DNA from: JBKEDS01 sp047975545
Lineage (GTDB): Bacteria; Bacteroidota; Bacteroidia; Flavobacteriales; Flavobacteriaceae
Assembly: GCA_047975545.1 (NCBI GenBank)
Contig: JBKEDS010000027.1
Coordinates: forward strand, 61,477 to 125,476
DNA length: 64,000 nucleotides
Direction of reading: 5' to 3'
Part shown: positions 17,947 through 25,447 of the stretch, piece after piece
Layout: each line of letters starts with the position of its first letter
How positions within the stretch are numbered: position 1 is the first letter of the stretch
Notes under the pieces: generated by a model
What the model was told of the DNA's origin: nothing
The model's input: only the letters and a program-made list of their open reading frames with translations
The model's database searches: none
Program-made: the position numbers and the translations under genes

Positions 17947-18480
17947 TTATCGCAACGAAAACCCTTTAGCCGCCCACCACGGGTGTATTTCCACTTCTAA
18001 GCGGCCTGCTTTTACCATGGGGTCGGCATTGGCCAAACTATCGGCCATTTTTAGGGTTGGTACGTTGTAAATGGATATGCCCCGCAGGTTACCATCGTTA
18101 CCAATAGGGCCGGAAATATCGGCGTAGCCCAGTTGGTACATTTTGCTTAAATGTGCCAAATGTTCCTGTTGCAGTATTTCGGCTTCTTCTTCGTTTTGCG
18201 AGCGTATGGCACCGCTTTTTAAAAATACAATAAAATATTGCTGCATTAAAATGGTGTCTTGGGTTTGCTCGTCGATATAATCGAAGGTTTTAAAACCTTT
18301 TTGGGTTAGCTCGGCCTTGATTTCGGCTATGGTTTTGGGTTGTTCTTTTTCTATAACAACGGAATCTGTTTTGGTTTCAGTTTGCGCTTCGGGATTTTGT
18401 GCCTCCTTTTTTTTGTCGTTCTTGCAGGACAGAGCAAAAATTAAGGTTAACATTAAAATACCGTATTTTATTTTTTCCAT
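17947..18480 (-). CDS. YCII-domain lipoprotein
   Basis: A lipoprotein signal (lipobox Cys19, IFALSCK) and a charged linker precede a YCII-like dimeric alpha/beta-barrel domain (about residues 72-177). The domain contains QQYFIVFLKSG, HLAHLSKMYQLGYADISGPI and the C-terminal LEVEIHPWWAAKG. YCII relatives bind small ligands or act as enzymes with a His-Asp pair; here His and Asp occur in EHLAH and GYADISGP. The physiological role is unknown. It overlaps the end of the CYTH gene by 13 bases, which indicates an operon. Confidence 0.8.
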   Translation of the reverse strand: MEKIKYGILMLTLIFALSCKNDKKKEAQNPEAQTETKTDSVVIEKEQPKTIAEIKAELTQKGFKTFDYIDEQTQDTILMQQYFIVFLKSGAIRSQNEEEAEILQQEHLAHLSKMYQLGYADISGPIGNDGNLRGISIYNVPTLKMADSLANADPMVKAGRLEVEIHPWWAAKGFSLR

Positions 18481-18941
18481 AGTTTAAAAGGGTGTTTGCT
18501 TAATTGCGAGTTGTAATATTTTATATTACCGGTAACCTCGTTGCCCAACCATTCGGGTTTTTTAAAGGTTTCGGTTTTTGTTTTTAGTTCAACTTCGGCT
18601 ATGGTTAGGCCTTGGTTATCGCCGTAAAATTCGTCGACTTCAAAAATATGGTTTCCTACTTTTACTTCGTAGCGTATTTTATCTATAATACCGCTTTCGC
18701 ATAGTTTTAAAAGCGATTGGGCTTCGGCTTTCGAAATTTCGATTTCCCATTCAAAACGTTCCAAGCCATCGTTTGTCGATTCGCCCTTAACCGTTAAAAT
18801 ACCTTTTTCACCCTTTAGCCTAACCCGCACCGTACGTGCCTTGTGGGTGTTTAAAAAGCCCTGCGTTATTCGGGTTTGCCTAAAGGCTTCGGTTTTAAAA
18901 ACATTCGATTTTACTAAGAATTTACGTTCTATTTCTATCAT
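18468..18941 (-). CDS. CYTH domain protein (triphosphate tunnel enzyme family)
   Basis: The N-terminal MIEIERKF contains the ExExK signature (Glu3, Glu5, Lys7) that coordinates metal in triphosphate tunnel enzymes, and further strands carry Arg/Lys/Glu pairs (RVRLKGEKGILTVKG, FEVDEFYGDNQGLTIAEVEL). At 157 residues it is a stand-alone CYTH protein such as those with tripolyphosphatase activity in other bacteria. It starts at the base adjacent to the stop of the Rossmann gene and overlaps the next gene, so it is part of the minus-strand operon. Confidence 0.92.
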   Translation of the reverse strand: MIEIERKFLVKSNVFKTEAFRQTRITQGFLNTHKARTVRVRLKGEKGILTVKGESTNDGLERFEWEIEISKAEAQSLLKLCESGIIDKIRYEVKVGNHIFEVDEFYGDNQGLTIAEVELKTKTETFKKPEWLGNEVTGNIKYYNSQLSKHPFKLWKK

Positions 18942-19595
18942 TTAGATTACCAGTGCTTTAATTTTATCCGAGGGGATTCGTTTTTCGCTATACACATTAT
19001 TATCTAACCATATCATGGCAGCGGCAATGGTTTCGGGCTTAATGGCCCTGTATTTTTTCAGTACGCCAATTAAAAACGGGTTAACAATACGCATTGCGTT
19101 TTTGGCAATAAACTCGCCACTACGTTTTTCCTGTCGGTTGCCGCCAATTATGGAAGGCTGCAACAAAAAGGTGTTTTTTATGTTTTGCGCCAGTACATCG
19201 CGTTCCATTTCGCCCTTTAGCCTGGTATAAAACACCGAACTATTTGGGTTGGCACCCAAGGCCGAAATAACAATAAAGGTTTCAATGTTGTTGCGTTTGC
19301 AGAGTTTTGCCGCCGCAACCGGAATACCGTAATCTATTTTGGCATAGGTTTCGGTTTTGGGCGTTTTTGCCTTTGTGGTGCCTATACAGCAAAACACGAC
19401 ATCGGCTTTAAATTTGTCGGCATTTGTTTCTAAATTAAACAAATCCACGATACGCTCCTCAAATTTAGTATGTTGTACGCCGCAGGAACGCCGCCCAAAA
19501 ACAATTACCTTGGCATATCTGTTATCGTTTAAAAGTTGTTTTAAAACCAAATCGCCAACCAATCCTGTTGCTCCTAAAATAATTGCTGTTTTCAA
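18942..19595 (-). CDS. NAD(P)-binding Rossmann protein, HTATIP2-like
   Basis: A 217-residue atypical short-chain dehydrogenase-like protein. It opens with the dinucleotide motif IILGATGLVG (residues 5-14) and has VVFCCIGTTKAKT after the third strand, FIVISALGANPNSSVFYTR and LQPSIIGG, the order seen in NAD(P)H-binding oxidoreductases related to human HTATIP2/YwnB. The substrate is unknown. First gene of the four-gene minus-strand group; it diverges from dinB with a 58-base gap that must hold both promoters. Confidence 0.88.
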   Translation of the reverse strand: MKTAIILGATGLVGDLVLKQLLNDNRYAKVIVFGRRSCGVQHTKFEERIVDLFNLETNADKFKADVVFCCIGTTKAKTPKTETYAKIDYGIPVAAAKLCKRNNIETFIVISALGANPNSSVFYTRLKGEMERDVLAQNIKNTFLLQPSIIGGNRQEKRSGEFIAKNAMRIVNPFLIGVLKKYRAIKPETIAAAMIWLDNNVYSEKRIPSDKIKALVI

Positions 19596-19653
19596 TCTAA
19601 TGTTTGTGTTTGAAAATGATTTTGTTTTGCTAAAGATATTATAAATTTACAAC

Positions 19654-20751
19654 ATGCAACCCAACCCCAATACAAGAAAAATTATTCATGTAGATATGGA
19701 TGCCTTTTATGCTTCCGTGGAGCAAATGGACAATCCCGATTTAAAGGGAAAAGCCATTGCCGTGGGCGGAAGCGAAAAGCGCGGTGTTGTTAGCGCCGCC
19801 AGTTACGAGGCCCGAAAATTTGGCGTAAAAAGTGCCATGTCGGGCATATTGGCTAAAAAACTATGCCCTGAACTTATTTTTGTTAGGCCACGTTTTGATA
19901 GGTATTCGGAAATTTCGAAGCACATACGGAAAATTTTTCTGGACTATACCGATTTGGTCGAGCCGCTTTCCCTTGACGAAGCCTATTTGGACGTAACCCA
20001 AAACAAAAAAGGCAATCCCAGTGCCACCTTGATTGCCAAGGAAATTCGGAGTCGTATTTTTACCGAAGTAGGCTTAACGGCATCGGCGGGCATTTCGGTT
20101 AACAAGTTTATTGCCAAAGTGGCCAGCGATTACAATAAGCCCAACGGGCAAAAAACGGTTAACCCCGAAGATGTGTTGGCGTTTTTGGAGCAATTGGATA
20201 TTCGGAAATTTTACGGCGTGGGCAAGGTTACCGCCGAAAAAATGTACCAGTTGGGTATTTTTACGGGCTTGGACCTTAAACAAAAAACGTTTGAATACCT
20301 TGACGAACACTTTGGCAAATCGGGGCGTTATTATTACCATGTGGTTCGCGGTATTCATAACAGCGAGGTAAAACCAAACCGTATTAGAAAAAGCCTGGCT
20401 GCCGAACGCACCTTTAGCGAAAATTTGTCGAGCGAAATTTTTATGTTGGAAAAATTAGAACATATTGCCCAAGAGGTTTCCCGACGGCTTGCAAAAAGCA
20501 AGGTGGCCGGAAAAACCATAACCCTGAAAATAAAGTATAGCGATTTTACCCTGCAAACCCGAAGCAAAACCCTGCCTTATTTTGTTAGCGAAAAAGCCCT
20601 TATTTTGGATGTGGCCAAAGATTTGCTTTATCAGGAAAAATTAACCAACTCGGTACGGTTGCTGGGTATTTCCTTATCCAACTTAAATACCGAAACCAAG
20701 ACGAAACCCGAGCAAAAACAGGTTAGTGTTCAATTAAAATTTGAGTTTTAA
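19654..20751 (+). CDS. dinB: DNA polymerase IV
   Basis: A Y-family translesion polymerase. The 365 residues show HVDMDAFYASVEQ (catalytic Asp14), the second catalytic pair SLDEAYLD (Asp108, Glu109), the ASAGISVNKFIAK segment and a little-finger domain after residue 240. The length is normal (about 350-370), and the C terminus lacks the canonical beta-clamp peptide at its very end, although KQVSVQLKFEF may serve. It is transcribed divergently from the Rossmann-protein operon. No LexA-like box was seen. Confidence 0.96.
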   Translation: MQPNPNTRKIIHVDMDAFYASVEQMDNPDLKGKAIAVGGSEKRGVVSAASYEARKFGVKSAMSGILAKKLCPELIFVRPRFDRYSEISKHIRKIFLDYTDLVEPLSLDEAYLDVTQNKKGNPSATLIAKEIRSRIFTEVGLTASAGISVNKFIAKVASDYNKPNGQKTVNPEDVLAFLEQLDIRKFYGVGKVTAEKMYQLGIFTGLDLKQKTFEYLDEHFGKSGRYYYHVVRGIHNSEVKPNRIRKSLAAERTFSENLSSEIFMLEKLEHIAQEVSRRLAKSKVAGKTITLKIKYSDFTLQTRSKTLPYFVSEKALILDVAKDLLYQEKLTNSVRLLGISLSNLNTETKTKPEQKQVSVQLKFEF

Positions 20752-20980
20752 TCTGGAAATTCATTAGTCTCAGGCGTTAGTTGAAACCCTACCTACCGCA
20801 GGCAAGTATGCACCCTTAGTGCAAGACTTTCAGTTTCTACAAATATTTTTACGCCACGAATATTGGACTTTAAGTCCGTTTACAAACCTATGGACAAAAG
20901 CCCATGATTTAGTTAAAATCGCTTTATATCTGTTTTTAACTCAGTTAAAAAAAACAAAGTGGGTTTAATACATTTACTAT
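20752..20980. other. intergenic region with palindromes
   Basis: No gene is visible. The segment holds two clear hairpins: TGCAC/GTGCA at 20809-20823 and GGACTT/AAGTCC at 20865-20877. A TTTTTAACT/AGTTAAAAA inverted repeat lies near 20933-20951 and may terminate dinB. Confidence 0.5.
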
Positions 20981-21134
20981 ATTAGCAACATGAAACCCTC
21001 GTCGAGGAATTTTGTACCGCCAGGGCAATCGTTTCAACAAAGGAAAATAAATAAAAGCTGGGGGTTCGGTTGCTTTGTAAAAGATTGTTAGAACACTAAA
21101 AATAAAATATTTAGATTAAATTTATTCGTGTGAA
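20981..21134 (+). repeat. leader-like interspersed element, copy A
   Basis: This segment resembles 36864-37025. Shared parts are ATGAAACCCTC with a small CCTC/GAGG hairpin at the left, an A-rich middle with an AATAAAA block, and the identical 19-base TTAAATTTATTCGTGTGAA at the right. The right end contains the GTG start codon of the downstream gene in both copies. It may be a mobile repeat or a structured 5' leader. Confidence 0.55.
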
Positions 21135-22905
21135 GTTTTTATGTAGTTTATTACTGTTGGTTTCCGTGTCGGTATTTTCGCAAAGCGAAGTGCTGGCAAG
21201 GGAATATTTTAAAAATGGCGATTTTGAAAAGGCGCTTTACGAGTACAAAAAAGTATATGCGCAATCGTCGTCCAACGTTACCATAATAAGCCAAATTGTA
21301 GCCACGCACCAAGAATTGGAGCAATATGCCGAAGCCGAAGCCTTTTTGTTAAAGGTTATGGAGCGCATAAAATATCCTTCTTTTTTTGTCGAATTAGGCT
21401 ATAATTATCAACTTAAAGGCGATGCCAACAATGCTAATTTATATTACGACAAAGCCTTTGAAAGTATTGAAGAGCAGCCCAACTACGTATTTTCCATAGC
21501 AAGGAGTTTTCAGTTGCACACGCTTTTAAACGAAGCCGTTAAGGCTTACGAAACGGCCATGCAGCTAAAGCCCGATTTAAACTTTAACTACCAATTGGCA
21601 CAACTTTACGGCGAGCAGGGCAATATCGAGGGCATGTTCAATAAGTATATCGATTTTATTGAAACCAACCCCACATCGGTTAATAATGTTAAACGGGCCA
21701 TTAACGATTTTATTAGCGAGGACGGCACAAAACCGAACAATTTATTATTTAAAAAAGTTCTGCTTAAAAAAATACAACAAAATCCCGACCTTATTTATAA
21801 CGAGTTGTTAAGCTGGTTGTTTATCCAGCAAAAAGAATTTGGCAAGGCCTTTATGCAGGAAAAGGCCATTTTTAACCGAAATCCCGAAAGTTTGTACAAA
21901 ATAGCCGAGTTGGCGCTTATTGCGGTTAACGAGGGCGAAACCGAAATAGCCAAGACCATTTTCACCTTTATAATAGAAACCTCGCAGGACAAGGATATGG
22001 CACTTAATGCCGAATACCACTTGTTGGAGCTTCAAATAAAAGAAAATGATAAAAAACAATATGCCCAAATTGAAAGCAAGTATAAAACCCTTTTTGAACA
22101 ATACGGATTGGGTTCGCCCACGCTAAACCTTCAAATTGCCTACGCCCGTTTTTTGGCCTTTTATAAAACCGATGCCCCCGAAGCCATTTCGTTTCTTGAA
22201 AAAAGTTTGGAACTGCCACTAACCGAAGTTCAAAAAGCGCAAATAAAACTGCAATTGGGCGACATTTTGGTATTACAGGAGCAGTTTAACAAGGCCTTGA
22301 TTTATTATACCCAAATACAGCGTAACCTAAAAAACAGCACCTTATCGCAAGAGGCACGCTACAAAGTGGCCAAGGCCAGTTATTACAAAGGCGACTTTAA
22401 ATGGGCCGAATCGCAGCTTAAAGTATTAAAATCGTCCACCTCACAGCTTATCGCTAACGATGCCTTGGACTTAAAACTGTTGATTTCCGACAATAAATAT
22501 TCCGATTCCCTACAAACAGCCCTAAAGCAATATGCCAAAGCCGATTTGTTGGCCTTTCAAAACAAAAACACCGAAGCCATTACCGTTTTAAGCCATATTT
22601 TAGAAACACACAAAACCGAGGACATTATACCCCAAGCCTTGTTTAAACAAGCGCAATTGTTCGAAATTGAAAACCAATACGATAAAGCGGCTACAAACTA
22701 CAAGGCTATTATAGATAATTATAGCGATGGCGTTTTAATAGACGATGCCCTTTTTAACCTTGCCAACCTTTACGAAACCAAACTAAACCAACCCGAAGAA
22801 GCCAAAACCCTATACGAACAAATTATTTTTAACCATGCCGATAGCATTTATTTTATCGATGCCCGAAAACGGTTTAGGGCGCTACGTGGCGATACTATAA
22901 ATTAG
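21130..22905 (+). CDS. tetratricopeptide repeat protein, secreted
   Basis: A 591-residue protein with a cleavable signal peptide (residues 1-18, LLLLVSVSVFSQ) and TPR helices along its whole length, for example YFKNGDFEKALYEYKKVY, ANLYYDKAFESIEEQP and QYDKAATNYKAIIDNY. It is expected to be a periplasmic scaffold. GTG is used as start because the signal peptide begins directly after it and no ATG is suitably placed. Its 5' region is one of two copies of a leader-like repeat. In flavobacteria this protein typically precedes the DUF4286 gene and ksgA, as here. Confidence 0.85.
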   Translation: MKFLCSLLLLVSVSVFSQSEVLAREYFKNGDFEKALYEYKKVYAQSSSNVTIISQIVATHQELEQYAEAEAFLLKVMERIKYPSFFVELGYNYQLKGDANNANLYYDKAFESIEEQPNYVFSIARSFQLHTLLNEAVKAYETAMQLKPDLNFNYQLAQLYGEQGNIEGMFNKYIDFIETNPTSVNNVKRAINDFISEDGTKPNNLLFKKVLLKKIQQNPDLIYNELLSWLFIQQKEFGKAFMQEKAIFNRNPESLYKIAELALIAVNEGETEIAKTIFTFIIETSQDKDMALNAEYHLLELQIKENDKKQYAQIESKYKTLFEQYGLGSPTLNLQIAYARFLAFYKTDAPEAISFLEKSLELPLTEVQKAQIKLQLGDILVLQEQFNKALIYYTQIQRNLKNSTLSQEARYKVAKASYYKGDFKWAESQLKVLKSSTSQLIANDALDLKLLISDNKYSDSLQTALKQYAKADLLAFQNKNTEAITVLSHILETHKTEDIIPQALFKQAQLFEIENQYDKAATNYKAIIDNYSDGVLIDDALFNLANLYETKLNQPEEAKTLYEQIIFNHADSIYFIDARKRFRALRGDTIN

Positions 22906-23038
22906 TTTTGAGTTAAGAGTTTAAAAACCTGAAACCCAAAATTAAAACTTCAAACCTCAAACCCAAAACACTTTGTAATCCCTCTTTTTTATAACTTTTC
23001 CACTATGTTTCTTTGTAACTTTGCTGCTTTAAAATTTC

Positions 23039-23085
23039 AAACCCGAAACCCGAAACCCGAAACCCGAAACCCGAAACCCGAAACC
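23039..23085 (+). repeat. 7-bp tandem repeat (AAACCCG)
   Basis: Six complete AAACCCG units plus AAACC run directly up to the ATG at 23086. Looser relatives of the unit (AAACCCAAAA, AAACCTCAAACCC) occur from 22930 on, suggesting decayed older copies. Such arrays vary in copy number by slippage. Confidence 0.95.
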
Positions 23086-23409
23086 ATGTACATATACAAC
23101 GAAACCTCGAATATAGACGAAAGCATACACGACCAATGGTTAGCTTGGATAAAACAGCATATTCCGCAAGTATTGGCCACCGGAAAGTTTAAAAAAGCCA
23201 CCCTAACCCAAGTTTTGGTAGACGAGGAAATGGGGGGCGTAACCTATTCGGTGCAATACCGCTCGCATTCCCGCGAGGCCTTGGACGACTTTTTAAAACA
23301 CGATGCCGAAAAACTACAGAGCGAAGCCTTTAAATTGTTTGGCGATAAGGTATTATCGTTTAGAACAGAGCTTCAGGTTATAGACGAATATACCGTGAAT
23401 TTCAAATAA
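23086..23409 (+). CDS. DUF4286 family protein
   Basis: A 107-residue ferredoxin-like-fold protein of the DUF4286 family: MYIYNETSNIDESIHDQWLAW at the start, TQVLVDEEMGGVTYSVQY in the middle and LQVIDEYTVNFK at the end. The reading frame stays open for 27 further codons upstream (to 23005), but that part is only the translated 7-bp array, and the family N terminus (MYIYN) coincides with the ATG at 23086. It precedes ksgA by 19 bases, a conserved arrangement in Bacteroidota; function unknown. Confidence 0.85.
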   Translation: MYIYNETSNIDESIHDQWLAWIKQHIPQVLATGKFKKATLTQVLVDEEMGGVTYSVQYRSHSREALDDFLKHDAEKLQSEAFKLFGDKVLSFRTELQVIDEYTVNFK

Positions 23410-23428
23410 AACATTAAATAAATCGGGT

Positions 23429-24223
23429 TTGGCAAATCACTCCAATCAACACCAAGTAAAGGCAAAAAAACATCTGGGCCAACATTTTTTAAACGATGAA
23501 AATGTTGCCCAAAAAATAGCCGACACCTTAACTTTAAACGGCTATGCCAATGTTTTGGAAATAGGCCCCGGCATGGGCGTGCTTACCAAATACCTATTAA
23601 AAAAAGAAGCAACAACCTATGTTATAGAAATAGATACCGAATCGGTCGAGTACCTGCAAAACCACTATTTAAACCTTGCCCCGAGAATTATAGAGCAGGA
23701 TTTTTTAAAATTCGACTTAAACCAAGTGTTCAAAGACCAACCCTTTGCCATAATTGGAAACTTTCCCTATAACATATCCAGCCAAATCGTGTTTAAGGCC
23801 TTGGATATACGCCAGCAAATCCCGGAATTTTCGGGTATGTTCCAAAAAGAAGTAGCGCAACGCATCTGCTCGTCCGAAGGTAGTAAGGTTTACGGTATTT
23901 TATCGGTGCTAACCCAAGCATTTTACCATGCCGAGTATTTGTTTACCGTTCCACCCCAGGTGTTCAATCCGCCACCAAAGGTAGATTCGGGCGTTTTAAG
24001 GCTTACCCGAAAAACCAATTACACGCTGCCCTGCAACGAAGCTTTATTCTTTAAAGTGGTAAAAACAGCATTCCAACAACGCCGCAAAACCCTGCGCAAC
24101 AGTTTAAAAACCTTCAATTTAAGCGATGTTTTAAAAGCCGATGGTCTATTCAACAAACGGCCCGAACAATTAAGCGTAAACGCTTTTATTGAGTTGACCT
24201 TAAAGATTGAAAGTGACCTTTAA
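23429..24223 (+). CDS. ksgA: 16S rRNA dimethyladenosine transferase
   Basis: KsgA (RsmA) methylates two adjacent adenosines near the 3' end of 16S rRNA during small-subunit assembly. The 264 residues contain KKHLGQHFLND, the SAM motif VLEIGPGMGVLT, the catalytic NFPYNIS and the C-terminal FQQRRKTLRNSLK. No ATG lies upstream of the essential HLGQHFL part, so the TTG at 23429 is chosen as start. The final 160 bases recur, about 89 percent identical, at 25120-25279: the 3' end of this gene has been duplicated on the far side of the next gene. Confidence 0.96.
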   Translation: MANHSNQHQVKAKKHLGQHFLNDENVAQKIADTLTLNGYANVLEIGPGMGVLTKYLLKKEATTYVIEIDTESVEYLQNHYLNLAPRIIEQDFLKFDLNQVFKDQPFAIIGNFPYNISSQIVFKALDIRQQIPEFSGMFQKEVAQRICSSEGSKVYGILSVLTQAFYHAEYLFTVPPQVFNPPPKVDSGVLRLTRKTNYTLPCNEALFFKVVKTAFQQRRKTLRNSLKTFNLSDVLKADGLFNKRPEQLSVNAFIELTLKIESDL

Positions 24224-24249
24224 TAATAGGGAAAGCGTAAATAAAAAAA

Positions 24250-24774
24250 TTAGCTGCCTTTAATTGTTTCTATGTATTTGTAGTTTATTTCAAACTCGGT
24301 GGCAATATAGTCGGAAACCGAAAAATCATAAAAACCCCACGTTAGTATTAGTTTATAATTTTGTTCGGATGTTTTACCAAAATACTTAACCACCACACCA
24401 TTGCCAATTTCGAGGTTTTCTACAATATCGGTTTTGTTGTCGAGGCTAAGGCTAAACCCGCCCATTGCAAATTCTACCGAACCACTTGGACAACATTCAA
24501 AATCGATATATTGTATTGGCAAATAAAAACAAACCAAAATACTGCTATTAAACTCCTTTATCAATAAATCGTAGGGGTTGGGGGAGCAATTTGTTAATTC
24601 ATTTAATATGTTGGTGTTAACCGCTCCATCGTTATTAATGTCAATGTTTTTATTGGTCGACACAAAAGTTTGTGCTTTATAATATTCATCGGCTATTAAA
24701 TAACGTTCTGTTTCTTCTTCCGAACAGGAAAAGAACAGCATTAAAAGTGTTAAATATTTAAAGCAGTGTTTCAT
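24250..24774 (-). CDS. hypothetical lipoprotein between ksgA and its duplicated end
   Basis: A 174-residue protein with a lipobox at Cys17 (LMLFFSC). It contains one Asp/Asn-rich loop (IDINNDGAVNTNILNEL, residues 44-60) that looks like an EF-hand or dockerin-type calcium loop. The remainder is beta-rich with several Cys residues (CSPNP, FECCPSG). I do not recognise a family. It is convergent with ksgA and lies inside the segment bounded by ksgA and the ksgA fragment. Confidence 0.7.
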   Translation of the reverse strand: MKHCFKYLTLLMLFFSCSEEETERYLIADEYYKAQTFVSTNKNIDINNDGAVNTNILNELTNCSPNPYDLLIKEFNSSILVCFYLPIQYIDFECCPSGSVEFAMGGFSLSLDNKTDIVENLEIGNGVVVKYFGKTSEQNYKLILTWGFYDFSVSDYIATEFEINYKYIETIKGS

Positions 24775-25119
24775 CTATTTAAATTTTACCAAGAACTTGT
24801 GGTTCAGTTATTTAATTATTTCGGTGGGTATCGAATTTTGCCCTGCCAAATGCCCATTATGGGCTTTCATAAAATTTTATTTAATTGTACTAAGCGATTT
24901 ATTTCGTGGATACACGACAAATTTCACTTTTTTGCAATAAAAATTTAAATTTACGGAAAAACATGGACGCAAAAGCGTTTAAATACCTTCATTTTAATTG
25001 GCTTAAAGTTAAAAATTCAAATATTTAAACGCCTCAAATGTAAAAAAAAACAGACTATCCAAAATTTCAGACAAAAAAGTGTTAAAATATTATTTTCGGT
25101 CTTATTTAATTCGCTTAAT
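24775..25119. other. AT-rich non-coding region left of the ksgA scar
   Basis: No convincing gene is present. The region includes an 11-bp perfect inverted repeat (24975-24985 and 25022-25032) and ends at the point where similarity to ksgA begins. Confidence 0.5.
24975..25032. repeat. 11-bp inverted repeat
   Basis: GCGTTTAAATA (24975-24985) and TATTTAAACGC (25022-25032) are exact reverse complements separated by 36 bases. It lies about 90 bases left of the duplicated ksgA end and may be a junction scar, a binding site or a cruciform. Confidence 0.6.
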
Positions 25120-25285
25120 AACAGCATTCCAACAACGCCGTAAAACCCTGCGCAACAGTTTAAAAATCTTCAACTTAAGCGATGCTTTAAAAGCCGACGA
25201 CCTATTTAACAAGCGCCCCGAACAGTTAAGCGTAAATGCGTTTATTGAGTTGACCTTAAAAATAGAAGGCGATCTTAAACAATAA
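25120..25285 (+). pseudogene. ksgA: duplicated 3' fragment of ksgA
   Basis: From 25120 the sequence follows the ksgA gene from 24064 onwards. It encodes AFQQRRKTLRNSLK, ALKADDLFNKRPEQLSVN and FIELTLKIEGDLKQ before its stop. I count about 18 differences in 160 aligned bases, mostly third positions, so this is a diverged homologue rather than a recent copy. The start and the entire catalytic domain are missing, hence it is non-functional. Similarity continues a little beyond both stops (GGAAAAGCGCAAATAAA against GGGAAAGCGTAAATAAA). The PUL begins just after it. Confidence 0.93.
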
Positions 25286-25338
25286 GGAAAAGCGCAAATA
25301 AAACACTGTTTTATTAGCATATTTTTAATAATTTTTAC

Positions 25339-25367
25339 AAAAAACGGGGCTTAGTACCCCTTTTTTT
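25339..25367 (+). terminator. terminator before the PUL
   Basis: A-tract plus GGGG and CCCC plus T-tract pair around a CTTAGTA loop, ending in seven T residues. It separates the ksgA remnant from susC. Confidence 0.7.
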
Positions 25368-25447
25368 ACTCCTTTTTTTACCCCTGCATACTCTATTATT
25401 GGGAAAAAATTAACAGCTAAACTTTAATTCACACAAATTATTTACGT

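Noticed and set aside
20990..21090. known riboswitch such as cyclic di-GMP (GEMM) or cobalamin
   Set aside because: Only fragments such as CAGGGCAA look similar; the required helices and conserved loops cannot be drawn in both copies.
20990..21092. 33-codon peptide gene in leader copy A
   Set aside because: The frame is not preserved in copy B, which has a stop after 12 codons, so conservation is at the nucleic-acid level only.
23005..23085. 27-codon N-terminal extension of the DUF4286 frame
   Set aside because: It translates the 7-bp tandem array (RNPKPET repeats) and lies before the family's usual N terminus MYIYN.
23039..23085. CRISPR-like repeat
   Set aside because: The unit is 7 bp without spacers; a simple tandem array. 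No cas genes are in the window.
24766..24948. 60-residue frame in the gap behind the lipoprotein
   Set aside because: Low-complexity AT-rich composition, overlap with the lipoprotein start, and no recognisable features.
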